A stretch of 60,695 nucleotides of DNA. Origin: Vulcanimicrobiota bacterium. GTDB lineage: Bacteria; Vulcanimicrobiota; Xenobia; Xenobiales; JADMJV01. Under the pieces are notes generated by a model. The model was not told where the DNA came from, searched no databases, and saw only the letters and a program-made list of their open reading frames with translations. Numbering within the stretch: the first letter of the stretch is position 1; each line of letters starts with the position of its first letter. Shown here in pieces: positions 50,660-58,491 of this stretch. The DNA is taken from the NCBI GenBank assembly GCA_019637395.1, contig JAHBVR010000029.1, positions 1-60,695 on the forward strand, in the 5' to 3' direction. The translations under genes were made by a program, and so were the position numbers.

Positions 50660-51490
50660 ATGCGCGCTTTGGTGGTGATGGCGGTGTTTTGCCTGCTGCT
50701 GGCCGGGCCGGTGGCGGCCCAGACGGTGGAGAAGCGCCAGATGGCGGGGCGGCCGGTGATGATCTGGTTGCCCAAAAGTTCGCTCCGCGCGCCGGTGGTG
50801 ATTTTCTCCCACGGTTGGCGCGGGGTCAACCATCAGTCGGCGCCGTTGATGCGGGCGCTGGCCAGGGCGGGTTATGTGGTGGTGGCTCCCAATCATAAGG
50901 ACGCCTTGTTCGGCACGGGCATCCCCCCCGATCCGCAGGTGAGTTTCGATGAACCCACCATGTGGACGGCCGATACCTATCGCGATCGGGCCGAGGACCT
51001 GGCTTCGGTCTGGGCGGCTTTGAAGTCGGAGTATAAGAACCGTGTCGATCCAGAGCGACTGGTGCTGATGGGGCATTCGCTGGGCGGCTATACGGCCATG
51101 GGTCTGAGCGGAGCGGTGCCGGCCTGGGACAGCTACGGCTTCAAGCCTCGGGCGGTGGTGTGTTTCTCCCCTTTCACCACGCCCTATTTGGCACATGGTT
51201 CGCTGGCGTTGCGGGCGCCGGTGATGTATCAGGGCGGGAGCGAGGACGATTTTATTACTCCGCCGGTGGCGCGACCCGATGGGACTTACGCTCGCAGCAG
51301 CAAGCCCAAGGTTTTCGTGGAGTTTGAGGGGGCGGTGCACACTTCCTGGAGTGTGCTGGATCCCGATTATGAAGAGCCGATCGAGGCCTACACGCTGGCC
51401 TTTCTGGATCACTTCGTGAAGGGGAAGCCGCTGGCGCCGATCTTGCGTCAGCGGCCGGCCGGCGTCAGCGATTTACGCCTTGAGGAGTAA
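50660..51490 (+). CDS. secreted alpha/beta hydrolase (PAF-acetylhydrolase/dienelactone-like)
   Basis: 276 residues with a signal peptide (MRALVVMAVFCLLLAGPVAAQ). The fold has VVIFSHGWRG (oxyanion), GHSLGGYTAMGLSG with the nucleophile Ser, GGSEDDFITPP with the acid Asp and EGAVHTSWSV with the His. A large lid contains TMWTADTYRDRAEDL. This is the layout of periplasmic PAF-acetylhydrolase-like esterases. Substrate unknown. It is convergent with a LysR gene whose stop overlaps it by 18 bases. Confidence 0.82.
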   Translation: MRALVVMAVFCLLLAGPVAAQTVEKRQMAGRPVMIWLPKSSLRAPVVIFSHGWRGVNHQSAPLMRALARAGYVVVAPNHKDALFGTGIPPDPQVSFDEPTMWTADTYRDRAEDLASVWAALKSEYKNRVDPERLVLMGHSLGGYTAMGLSGAVPAWDSYGFKPRAVVCFSPFTTPYLAHGSLALRAPVMYQGGSEDDFITPPVARPDGTYARSSKPKVFVEFEGAVHTSWSVLDPDYEEPIEAYTLAFLDHFVKGKPLAPILRQRPAGVSDLRLEE

Positions 51491-52279
51491 TTGAGCCATT
51501 TTCCGGGCGGCCGGTCGTTGATAGGCCTGGGGTAAGATCACCTGATATTGGATGCCGGGCAGTTCGGCCAGCGGTTTGGCCAGGAAGCCTGGCGGCGGGG
51601 GACAGAAGGAGTTGACGATGGCCAGGCCCATGCCCAGGGACACGAAATGCAGCGTAAGTTCCCAGCCGATGGCCTCGGCCGCCACCTGATAGGGCGGAAG
51701 GGCGCTGTCGAGCAGCTTTCTTTGCGGGCGGTCGGCGGGCGGGACGATGAGCTGAAGGTCCCGGCAGTCTTTGAGCTTGAGATGGCGTTTTTTGCCCAGA
51801 GGATGGTCTTTGGGCAGCAGCAAGACCTGGCCGATTTTTTGAAAAGCATGGAGTTCCAGGTGGGTGGTGTCGGCCGGGCGGGGACCTACGGCCAGGTCGG
51901 CGTGACCGATTCTTACGCTTTCGGCGCCGCCGAGCAGCAGTTGAGCGGGTTCTTTCAGTTGCTTGAGGGCCGGCCCGAGCAGGTAGAGGTAGGCGCCCTG
52001 GCCGGCGGCCAGGCGCAGCGGCTGATCGGGTTGGTCGCGGCGGAAATCCTGAAAGCGAACCTCGATTTCTCGGGCGAAAGCAGCCAGTTTTTGGCCCTGG
52101 ACGGTGAGCTGGAGCTGGCGGCCCTGCTTGATGTAGAGCTGGCTGCCGAGGGATTTGGAAAGCTCCTGGATCCTGGTGTGCAGGGCCGGTTGCGAGAGGT
52201 GGAGCCGCTCGGCCGCGTGCGTGAAGTTCAGGGTGTCGGCGAAGACGCGGAAGGCTTTGAGAGTTTCCAAGCTATTCAT
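51473..52279 (-). CDS. LysR-family transcriptional regulator
   Basis: 268 residues, slightly shorter than usual. The N-terminal winged helix has LKAFRVFADTLNFTHAAERLHLSQPALHTRI (the standard LysR signature). The rest is the two-lobe ligand-binding part with LLLPKDHPLGKK and FVSLGMGLAIVNSF (equivalent to VaaGlGial). It may control the neighbouring hydrolase, but LysR targets are usually divergent and this one is convergent, so that is uncertain. The plus-strand HAD-like gene lies in the divergent position, 65 bases from its start, and is the better target candidate. Confidence 0.9.
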   Translation of the reverse strand: MNSLETLKAFRVFADTLNFTHAAERLHLSQPALHTRIQELSKSLGSQLYIKQGRQLQLTVQGQKLAAFAREIEVRFQDFRRDQPDQPLRLAAGQGAYLYLLGPALKQLKEPAQLLLGGAESVRIGHADLAVGPRPADTTHLELHAFQKIGQVLLLPKDHPLGKKRHLKLKDCRDLQLIVPPADRPQRKLLDSALPPYQVAAEAIGWELTLHFVSLGMGLAIVNSFCPPPPGFLAKPLAELPGIQYQVILPQAYQRPAARKMAQLLLKA

Positions 52280-52343
52280 GTAGCCTATAGCTTATCGATT
52301 ATTGGTAGTTCTCCTGGATAGCCAGGTTCTTTATGCTTTGGCC

Positions 52344-52841
52344 ATGAGAAACAAAGTTCTGGGTGTGGACGTCGGTGGCGTGATCATCGACCGGCAAAAC
52401 GACCGTGCCGACACCTCCTTTTTCGGTCCTAACTATCTGCAGACTTCCGCGGTCGAGGGGGTTTTCGACTGCCTGCGAGCGGCCGGCGAGGCTGGATTTC
52501 AAGTGCATTTGGTGAGCAAATGCGGGCAGAATACTCAGCGCAAAACGCTGGAGTGGCTGGCTTATCAGCATTTCTATGAGCGCACCGGAGTGGACCCGGC
52601 GCGGGTGCACTTCTGCCGCACCCGGCCCCAGAAGGCGCCCATCTGCACAGCTCAGGGAATCACCCACTTTGTCGATGATCGGCTGGATGTGCTCGAATAC
52701 CTGGAGGATGTCGGCGAGCTGTTTTTGTTTCAGCCCAATGATCAGGATGAGGCGCGCTGGTATTCTTCGAGGCATCGGTCGCGGCTGGTCAAGAGCTGGC
52801 CGGAGGTGCTTGAAGAAATTGCGGGGGCACCCTGTCGGTGA
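52344..52841 (+). CDS. HAD-like hydrolase
   Basis: 165 residues from ATG 52344. A HAD pattern is present: GVDVGGVIIDRQND at the start (motif I DxxGV), VHLVSKCGQNT (motif II Ser), and then RRPQKAPICTAQGITHFVDDRLDVL, with a Lys and the paired Asp of motif IV. The motif I nucleophile looks like Asp in VDVGGV, with the second Asp position replaced by Gly, so phosphatase action may be weak. It overlaps the convergent kptA gene by 53 bases. Both ends are on opposite strands, which is rare in a compact genome. Confidence 0.65.
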   Translation: MRNKVLGVDVGGVIIDRQNDRADTSFFGPNYLQTSAVEGVFDCLRAAGEAGFQVHLVSKCGQNTQRKTLEWLAYQHFYERTGVDPARVHFCRTRPQKAPICTAQGITHFVDDRLDVLEYLEDVGELFLFQPNDQDEARWYSSRHRSRLVKSWPEVLEEIAGAPCR

Positions 52842-53331
52842 GCCAGACGCCGTTCTCGGAGCAGTAGAAGGGGTGGCCCTGCTGGTGCATTTTTCCAGCC
52901 TGGATGGTCAGAATGACGGGCTGGCCGCGGCGTTGCCCGACCTGAACGGCGGTCTGGGGATCGGGGGAAAGGTGCACGTGGTGGCGCTTGCCTTTGTGCA
53001 AACCTTCTTTGAGAATGGAAGCCAGGCTGGTCCGGGGGGTGCCGTGATAGAGAAGGGCCGGCGGGACCTGGGGCTGCAGTTCCAGGTCCACCGGCACGCT
53101 ATGGCCCTGGTTGGCCCGTATGCGGGTGCCGTCCAGGGCGAAGCGTTGTTTGTCGCTGGTCCGGGTGACTCGTTCCAGGTCTTCGGGAGTGGCCTGAATT
53201 CCCTCGAGCTTTAGTTTCTGGAGCAGGTCATTTTGCTCCACCCAGCCGCCGGCTTGAAGTTGCAGGCCGAGTTCGTGGGGCGCGTGGCGTAGATAGTAGC
53301 TGAGCGCTTTGCTGAGTTGGTGGTCGTCCAT
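52789..53331 (-). CDS. kptA: RNA 2'-phosphotransferase KptA/Tpt1
   Basis: 180 residues, full family length. The N-terminal wing has LSKALSYYLRHAPHELGL (conserved RH), and the catalytic half has RIRANQGHSVPVDL, LYHGTPRTSLASIL and HHVHLSPD, then GVWLTDRVPP. It moves an internal or terminal 2'-phosphate of RNA to NAD+. In fungi this finishes tRNA splicing. In bacteria the source of 2'-phosphate RNA is unclear. It is the third RNA-repair-type protein in the window, after Hen1 and Pnkp. The 3' end overlaps the HAD-like gene. Confidence 0.92.
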   Translation of the reverse strand: MDDHQLSKALSYYLRHAPHELGLQLQAGGWVEQNDLLQKLKLEGIQATPEDLERVTRTSDKQRFALDGTRIRANQGHSVPVDLELQPQVPPALLYHGTPRTSLASILKEGLHKGKRHHVHLSPDPQTAVQVGQRRGQPVILTIQAGKMHQQGHPFYCSENGVWLTDRVPPQFLQAPPASS

Positions 53332-53382
53332 GGGGTTACCTTGGCATGGAACCCGGCCAGGGTCAACCAGGTTGGAGGCTCT

Positions 53383-53787
53383 ATGCGTAAATTGTTCCTA
53401 TCCGCTATTGTGGGCGCCGTGTGCGCCGCCGCCTATGCCGATGTCGCCGTCGAGGATGTGCTGGCCCGGCGCGAGGGACCCGACATCAATGTACGGGTGA
53501 CCGTCAACAATCCAGCCAAAGCCACCCAAAAGGGACCGGTGAAGATCACCCTGTCGGTGCGCCAGAGCAGCAACGATGCCTGGCAGGTCATCAAGACCTG
53601 GACGGACATTTCCAAATTGGCCGGCGGCAACCGCGTCTCGCGCGACTTCTTCCAGGCCAATCACCCGCTGCTGCGCCAACTGGCCGAGCAGGGCGCCTTT
53701 GAAATTCGGGCCGTGGCCGAGGCCCCCGGAGCCCCCAAAGTGGGCGAAAAAGTGGTATCCTGGAAGGACACTTTGAAGGGCAAATAG
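53383..53787 (+). CDS. small secreted hypothetical protein
   Basis: 134 residues from ATG 53383 with TTGGAGG upstream. It has a signal peptide (LFLSAIVGAVCAAAYADV). The mature domain looks like an immunoglobulin-like beta-sandwich: INVRVTVNNPAK, GPVKITLSVRQ and AFEIRAVAEAPGAP. No function is known. Seven bases separate its stop from the stop of the convergent carboxypeptidase. Confidence 0.6.
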   Translation: MRKLFLSAIVGAVCAAAYADVAVEDVLARREGPDINVRVTVNNPAKATQKGPVKITLSVRQSSNDAWQVIKTWTDISKLAGGNRVSRDFFQANHPLLRQLAEQGAFEIRAVAEAPGAPKVGEKVVSWKDTLKGK

Positions 53788-53794
53788 GCCCTGG

Positions 53795-54808
53795 CTATTT
53801 GTCGAGGGACTGGCGGATAAAGGCGAAGTTGGCCTGCAGAGCCGGTTTGAGCAACTCTTCCAGGTCTTGCGCGGGCGGCTGGAAGCTGTTGCCCACCTCC
53901 AGGGTCATGGCCTGGATACCATGGGCCTGAAGTAGCTCCATGGAATTTCCGGTCATGACGTAGAGTTTGGCGCCGCTCTGGAATTTATACTGATTGGTCG
54001 GGTTCATGGTGACGTTGAGGGCCGTGTATTCTTCTTCGGTGGCGTTGGCCGGATAGAGCAGCCAGTTGCCAAAACCGTGGTTATCGAGCACGGCCCTGGT
54101 CCTGGCGCGCTTGAGTTCCAGATTGATCATGGCCTGTACTTCAGGCTCGGAAGCGCCCTGGGGGCCCCGGTAGGTCTCGGAGCCGGGGCGGTCGGAGGCG
54201 CCCACGTCGTCGGTTCTCTCGCCGGGAGAGTCGCCGGGCCGCCGGTAGAGTTCGGGATGCTCGGCATCGGCGTAGTTGCGGTTGAGGTCGACGCCGGCTT
54301 TGTTGGCCCGGTAGAGGTTGTCGTGGTCGCGGCTGTATTCGTAGCCGTCCGGGTTGACCAGGGGCACGATCCAGATTTCACGGTCGTCGGGCGGGGTGAG
54401 CAGGTCAGCCAGTTTGAGAGGGACCATCAGGCTGGCCCATTCCCGGGCGTGGTGCCCCCCGGTGACGATGATGGCGGGCTGTTCGCCTTCCGCTCTGGTG
54501 CCGATTCTCAGCGCCCAGATATCGCGCTTCTCCAGGGATTTGCCCAGACTGATCAGTTGGTAGTGGGGCCTTTGGGCCAGGGTCTGGAGGTTCTGAGTGA
54601 GCTGTTCGTAGCTGGGATAGAGATCGCGCTCGGGCAGCCGGGTGTCGGTGAGAGAATATTTCCACTCGGTGAGAACGCGGCCTTTCAGCTTCAGCTCTTC
54701 ATCGGAAACAAAATAGTCACCGTTCTTGTCGAGTCTTTTGGCCAGGTCTTGAGATTCTTGGCGGATGGGGATTTTGTTTTGATTGAGTTCCAGAGTGTAG
54801 GGGGGCAT
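53795..54808 (-). CDS. M14 zinc carboxypeptidase with EF-hand-like start
   Basis: 337 residues. An EF-hand-like loop is at the N-terminus (DKNGDYFVSDEE). The M14 domain then follows with HHAREWAS (zinc His and Glu), WIVPLVNPDGYEYS, VDLNRNYAD, LDNHGFGNW (zinc His) and MTLEVGN (catalytic Glu). It should remove C-terminal residues from proteins or peptides. No signal peptide is visible at the chosen start; as M14 proteins with such loops are usually exported, the true start may be different. Neighbours are small secreted or DOMON-like genes. Confidence 0.85.
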   Translation of the reverse strand: MPPYTLELNQNKIPIRQESQDLAKRLDKNGDYFVSDEELKLKGRVLTEWKYSLTDTRLPERDLYPSYEQLTQNLQTLAQRPHYQLISLGKSLEKRDIWALRIGTRAEGEQPAIIVTGGHHAREWASLMVPLKLADLLTPPDDREIWIVPLVNPDGYEYSRDHDNLYRANKAGVDLNRNYADAEHPELYRRPGDSPGERTDDVGASDRPGSETYRGPQGASEPEVQAMINLELKRARTRAVLDNHGFGNWLLYPANATEEEYTALNVTMNPTNQYKFQSGAKLYVMTGNSMELLQAHGIQAMTLEVGNSFQPPAQDLEELLKPALQANFAFIRQSLDK

Positions 54809-54851
54809 TATTTCTAGGAATGAGCGGCGGCTTGCGGAAGTTCCCCCGGCT

Positions 54852-55298
54852 ATGGAGTGTGATTGGTACGGCCAACGGACCGGATTTCCACTGAAATGGT
54901 CGCTGGAGGTGGTGGGTTCTCGGCTGGAATTTGCGTTTGAATGCGGCTGTCCGGCCGCTTGCGAGGAGGTCAGCGGCTTCGTCGAGGGACTGTGGCGGCG
55001 GGATGTGGCGGAGTTTTTTTTGATTGCCGCGGATGGCTCCTACCAGGAATTCAATCTGAGTCCGACGGGCGCCTGGTGGAGCGCGCGCTTTCGTGGATAC
55101 CGGGATCAGGAGCGCGAGTGCCGCTGTACTTCGGTAGTGACTTCCGCCGGGCGCTCGCGCGCGGGCTGGAAGGCTTGGCTGTCCATTGCCGTGGCTGAGG
55201 TGATAGCCTGGGAGCGCTTTCAGGTGACGGCCATTTTGGGGGGCCGGTATTTTTCCACCGGGAAATGTTCCGGGGAGCCTGACTTTCACAAATTTTAA
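54852..55298 (+). CDS. DOMON-like domain protein
   Basis: 148 residues. The pattern VEGLWRRDVAEFFLI, YQEFNLSPTGAWWSARF and RGYRDQE matches the small DOMON-like family (LW..D..E.Fl, Y.EFNfSP.G.W, YR). The domain is one beta-sandwich that may bind a heme or sugar in relatives. No signal peptide is seen. It is convergent with the PPOX-type gene and the two are separated by a hairpin. Confidence 0.65.
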   Translation: MECDWYGQRTGFPLKWSLEVVGSRLEFAFECGCPAACEEVSGFVEGLWRRDVAEFFLIAADGSYQEFNLSPTGAWWSARFRGYRDQERECRCTSVVTSAGRSRAGWKAWLSIAVAEVIAWERFQVTAILGGRYFSTGKCSGEPDFHKF

Positions 55299-55307
55299 GA
55301 AAAAAGC

Positions 55308-55362
55308 GGCGCCGCCCCTGGGATTGGTGCTAGTGTGGGGGAGGAAGAAACGGGGCGGCGCC
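55308..55362 (-). terminator. likely intrinsic terminator
   Basis: An 11-bp inverted repeat (GGCGCCGCCCC at 55308-55318, complement at 55352-55362) with a 33-base loop, followed on the minus strand by a run of T (AAAAAA at 55300-55305 on plus). It lies just after the minus-strand stress-protein gene and also near the end of the plus-strand gene. The long loop makes it less certain than the terminator at 60587. Confidence 0.6.
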
Positions 55363-55369
55363 TGGAAAC

Positions 55370-55837
55370 TTAAAAGGCGTTAACGGTCACGGGCTCGTGG
55401 ATCTTGGGTTCCTCGCCCTTGACGTAGGCCCTGGCCATTTCAACCCAGGTGCCGATGCGCCCGTGCTCCGGCTCCCAGTAGGTGGCCGTTTCGGGTGTGA
55501 CGTGAATGAGCACCAGTCCGGATTGCTCGGGGCCGTCGGGAAACCAGATCTTCCAGTCTTCCTGCCAGAGTTGCTGGATTCTGGCTTTGTCCTGATCAAG
55601 ACGGGCTTTGCCCGAGAGGCTGACCCAGGCGCGGCTGCCCGGATGGTAGTAAGCCAGGTTGATGCGCGGGTCTTTTTGCAGGTCTTCGATCTTGGCCGTT
55701 TCCATGGCGGCTACGAACCAGATGGGCGAATCCGGCTGGGGTTTTTGTGTAGCCATGGGACGCGAGTGGAGGTGGCCGTCACGGCCCATGGTGGTCATCA
55801 TGGCGGTATCGAATTTTTGGATGAGATCGTTGAGCAT
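55370..55837 (-). CDS. PNPOx-fold general stress protein (GSP26-like)
   Basis: 155 residues. The split-barrel flavin fold shows as IQKFDTAMMTTMGRDGHLHSRPMA, SPIWFVAAMETAKIEDL, INLAYYHPGSRAWVSLSGKA and the C-terminal WEPEHG. Family members bind FMN or F420 and react with pyridoxal-like or stress substrates; none is proved here. It starts 12 bases downstream of the metallopeptidase's stop on the same strand, so they probably share a transcript. A hairpin ends it. Confidence 0.88.
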   Translation of the reverse strand: MLNDLIQKFDTAMMTTMGRDGHLHSRPMATQKPQPDSPIWFVAAMETAKIEDLQKDPRINLAYYHPGSRAWVSLSGKARLDQDKARIQQLWQEDWKIWFPDGPEQSGLVLIHVTPETATYWEPEHGRIGTWVEMARAYVKGEEPKIHEPVTVNAF

Positions 55838-55849
55838 GGTCTTTCTCCT

Positions 55850-56656
55850 TTAGAGGTTGTTGGTATTGAACGTATCGCCCTGAGCGGGGTCGCCGGACTC
55901 GAGGCCCTTCTTGAACCAGCGCACGCGCTGTTCCGAGGTTCCGTGGGTGAAGGAGTCGGGCACCACGTAGCCCTGGCCTTCCTTCTGCAATTTGTCATCG
56001 CCCACCGCCGAGGCGGCCTGCAGGCCTTCCTCGAGGTCACCCATTTCGAGCAGGTTCTTTTCGCGGGCGTAGTGAGCCCAGACACCGGCGTAGAAGTCAG
56101 CTTGTAACTCCAGCCGTACCGACATCTGATTCTTTTGGGTGGCGCCGGCCCTTTGCATGAGAGAGTGGACCTTTTGGAGAGTGCCCAGTTCGTTCTGGAC
56201 GTGGTGGCCCACCTCATGGGCGATCACGTAGGCCTCGGCGAAGTCGCCGGGAGCGCCGATTCTTTCGGTCAGTTCTTTATAAAAATCGAGATCGATGTAG
56301 ACTTTGCGGTCTTCACCGCAGTAAAAGGGCCCGACGCTGGCGCTGGCCCGGCCACAGGCGGATTCGGTGGCTCCGCGGAAGAGCACCAGATGAGGGTCGC
56401 TGTAGCCGGGGACGAGTTTGCGCCAGACGTCTTCGGTGCTGGCCAGGACTTTGGAGACGAACTGCTTCTCCTGGTTGTCCTGCGCGGTGATGGGCTTGCT
56501 GGTCGTGGTGGGTGGTATGACAGCCCTTGGGTCAACCCCGAAATACATGGCGACCAGGGCTAAGACGAGAGTGCCCAGTCCGCCGCGGACCACTCCCCCA
56601 CCGCTTCCGCGGCGGTCCTCTACGTTGCTGCTTTCTCTGCTGCCTTCCAATAACAT
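55850..56656 (-). CDS. neutral zinc metallopeptidase (YpfJ/Zn_peptidase family)
   Basis: 268 residues with one N-terminal membrane anchor (VVRGGLGTLVLALVAMYFG). The catalytic part has VFRGATESACGRASASVGPFYC, then VIAHEVGHHVQNELG (HExxH) and ELQADFYAGVWAH (second metal ligand), typical of the putative neutral zinc metalloprotease family (COG2321). The last part has GDDKLQKEGQGYVVPDSFTHGTSEQRVRWFKKGL, also typical. It is bound to the membrane with the active site outside. Substrate unknown. Confidence 0.92.
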   Translation of the reverse strand: MLLEGSRESSNVEDRRGSGGGVVRGGLGTLVLALVAMYFGVDPRAVIPPTTTSKPITAQDNQEKQFVSKVLASTEDVWRKLVPGYSDPHLVLFRGATESACGRASASVGPFYCGEDRKVYIDLDFYKELTERIGAPGDFAEAYVIAHEVGHHVQNELGTLQKVHSLMQRAGATQKNQMSVRLELQADFYAGVWAHYAREKNLLEMGDLEEGLQAASAVGDDKLQKEGQGYVVPDSFTHGTSEQRVRWFKKGLESGDPAQGDTFNTNNL

Positions 56657-56744
56657 GGGCTTAGTGTAGGCAGATTCTCCGGCGGTTACGAGGGACTGGA
56701 ATACCTTTCAGGAGGTTTTCAGGGCTGCTGGTTAACCTTGGGGA

Positions 56745-58169
56745 ATGCGGATAGGGAATCTCGTGGTGAAGATCCCGCCCGGAGCGTCCTTCAGTGAGCT
56801 AGATGCCAAAGTGCGAGACGGCGAAATTGCCGGCTACCGCCAGGATGGCGACCAGGTCATCATTGAACTGACCCCCCGGTCGGATGTGGAAAAGCTGAAG
56901 GCTTTGGCCTTACCGCGGGCTTCTTTGGGTGTCTGGCAGAAGCTGTCCCAGGTTTTGATTCCCCCCAATCGCGAGGAGACGTGTGCTCCCGAGTATTTGA
57001 AATTGCGCGCCTGGCAGGTGGCCGGTGGGGTGGTGGGCGGAGCCCTGGGTTATTGCGGCGCGACCGTGCTTTTTAATTCACAGCAAGCCTCTTTTCCCAA
57101 TGGCCAGGGCATCGCCATGGCGGGCGCCTGGAACTCCTACGTGGGCCTGGCCGCCAATACGGCCGCCTCGATGACGGTGGCCCGCAAGGGGGACGTGGAC
57201 CCGAAACGGGTGGCCTTATATGCGGGACTGTGGTCGACGGCCAATACCTTCGCTCAGTACGCCGGCGCGGTCTACTTACCGGCCCAGCATCTGCCGGTGT
57301 CTTTAGCCCTGAATGTGAGTGGGGCTTTTTCCGGCAACCTGGGCGGAGCGGCGGGAACGCACGTGGCCAACCATATGGTAGTGGAGCATGCCCGCGGCAC
57401 GGTGGGGGCCATTAATGGCAACCAGGATCGTTTCGCAGGTTTGTTGGGAACGCCGCTGGGCATTGGAGTGCAGTATGCCTGTTCGGCGGCCGGTTTGCAT
57501 CCGACCCTGGCGCCGCTGGGGATCTTGGGCGGCGCCCTGCTGTTTTGCAATTTGCAGCAAATCAATGCGATGCGTTTCGAGAGTGTGGACCGCGCGCAGT
57601 TGGAGAAGCTGGTGGGGTCGTTGCTTGAGGGTAAGGAGCCGGCTTCGGTCGAGGCTTCCGGCTTGTGGGGGACCGTCAAAGAAGTATTTGCGCCGGCTGC
57701 CGCCCAGGAAGGCTCGGTGCGGCATCTGACTTCGGCGGCCCCCCTGTTGCAGGAGGGGCGGGTGGCGATGCTGGCCTCCGAGGATTACCTGGTGGGCTCT
57801 TCGGGATTGGTCTTTCGTCAGAACTGCAGCGTGAATTCCTTGATTCGCGGGGTGGCGCACGCGTTGATGTTGCAGAAGTGCGCCCCGTTGGGTGAGCTGG
57901 CCGAACAGGTGGCTCCCGGCCAGGGCGAGTTACTGCTGACGGAACTGAGCTACCGGGCCCTTCCCGGGGGCTCTTCCTGGAAGGACCAGTTGAGCTTGAA
58001 GGGCTGGCATATTCATCCGACCAAGTTGCAGGTGGGCGTGGAGCAGAAATGGCGTGGCAAGCCTTACCAGGTGGAGGCGATTTCGGCTAAGGAATTTTCT
58101 GATTTACTGGCGGCGCCTTCGGCCGATGCTCTGAAGGCGGTGATGCAGGGCAGTCCTCTTTTGCCCTAG
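56745..58169 (+). CDS. hypothetical membrane-associated protein
   Basis: 474 residues. The N-terminal 80 residues (VKIPPGASFSELDAKVRDGE, VIIELTPRSDVEKLKALAL) look like a small alpha/beta domain. A central region of about 250 residues has several Gly/Ala-rich hydrophobic segments (VAGGVVGGALGYCGATVLF, GIGVQYACSAAGLHPTLAPLG). The C-terminal 130 residues are soluble and alpha/beta (YLVGSSGLVFRQNCSVNSL, KLQVGVEQKWRGKPYQVEA). I know no family. It has no signal peptide. The layout is like the unassigned protein at 34372 only in its Gly/Ala-rich nature. Confidence 0.55.
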   Translation: MRIGNLVVKIPPGASFSELDAKVRDGEIAGYRQDGDQVIIELTPRSDVEKLKALALPRASLGVWQKLSQVLIPPNREETCAPEYLKLRAWQVAGGVVGGALGYCGATVLFNSQQASFPNGQGIAMAGAWNSYVGLAANTAASMTVARKGDVDPKRVALYAGLWSTANTFAQYAGAVYLPAQHLPVSLALNVSGAFSGNLGGAAGTHVANHMVVEHARGTVGAINGNQDRFAGLLGTPLGIGVQYACSAAGLHPTLAPLGILGGALLFCNLQQINAMRFESVDRAQLEKLVGSLLEGKEPASVEASGLWGTVKEVFAPAAAQEGSVRHLTSAAPLLQEGRVAMLASEDYLVGSSGLVFRQNCSVNSLIRGVAHALMLQKCAPLGELAEQVAPGQGELLLTELSYRALPGGSSWKDQLSLKGWHIHPTKLQVGVEQKWRGKPYQVEAISAKEFSDLLAAPSADALKAVMQGSPLLP

Positions 58170-58235
58170 CCTAAGATAATCAACCGATCCCTTTTGCACT
58201 GGTCAGAGTCTGACCTGAAAGGGATTGGAGGTCGC

Positions 58236-58469
58236 ATGAAGTTTCGTTACACCACTCCCAACTGGGCCAACGTTTTCATGGGCTACGATCTTGGATCGTT
58301 CACTATCCTGGCTGGAGTGGTCGAGTTGGCGCGAGTCTTATGGCTGTTGCTCGGCCTGGGCTTCCACGTGAATATCAACTATTCCGGTTCACTGGGCATG
58401 ACTGGATTTATCCTGGCGCTCTTCGGCCTCCCTTTCTTTGGGGCGCACAGAAGCTCATGGCCCAACTGA
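58236..58469 (+). CDS. small membrane protein
   Basis: 77 residues from ATG 58236 with GGATTGGAGG seven bases upstream. There are two likely membrane helices (LAGVVELARVLWLLLGLGF and MTGFILALFGLPFFGA). Function unknown. It lies 66 bases after the previous gene and 22 bases before the stop of the convergent gene. Confidence 0.55.
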   Translation: MKFRYTTPNWANVFMGYDLGSFTILAGVVELARVLWLLLGLGFHVNINYSGSLGMTGFILALFGLPFFGAHRSSWPN

Positions 58470-58491
58470 AAGCCTGGCGGCTGGCTGGCGT

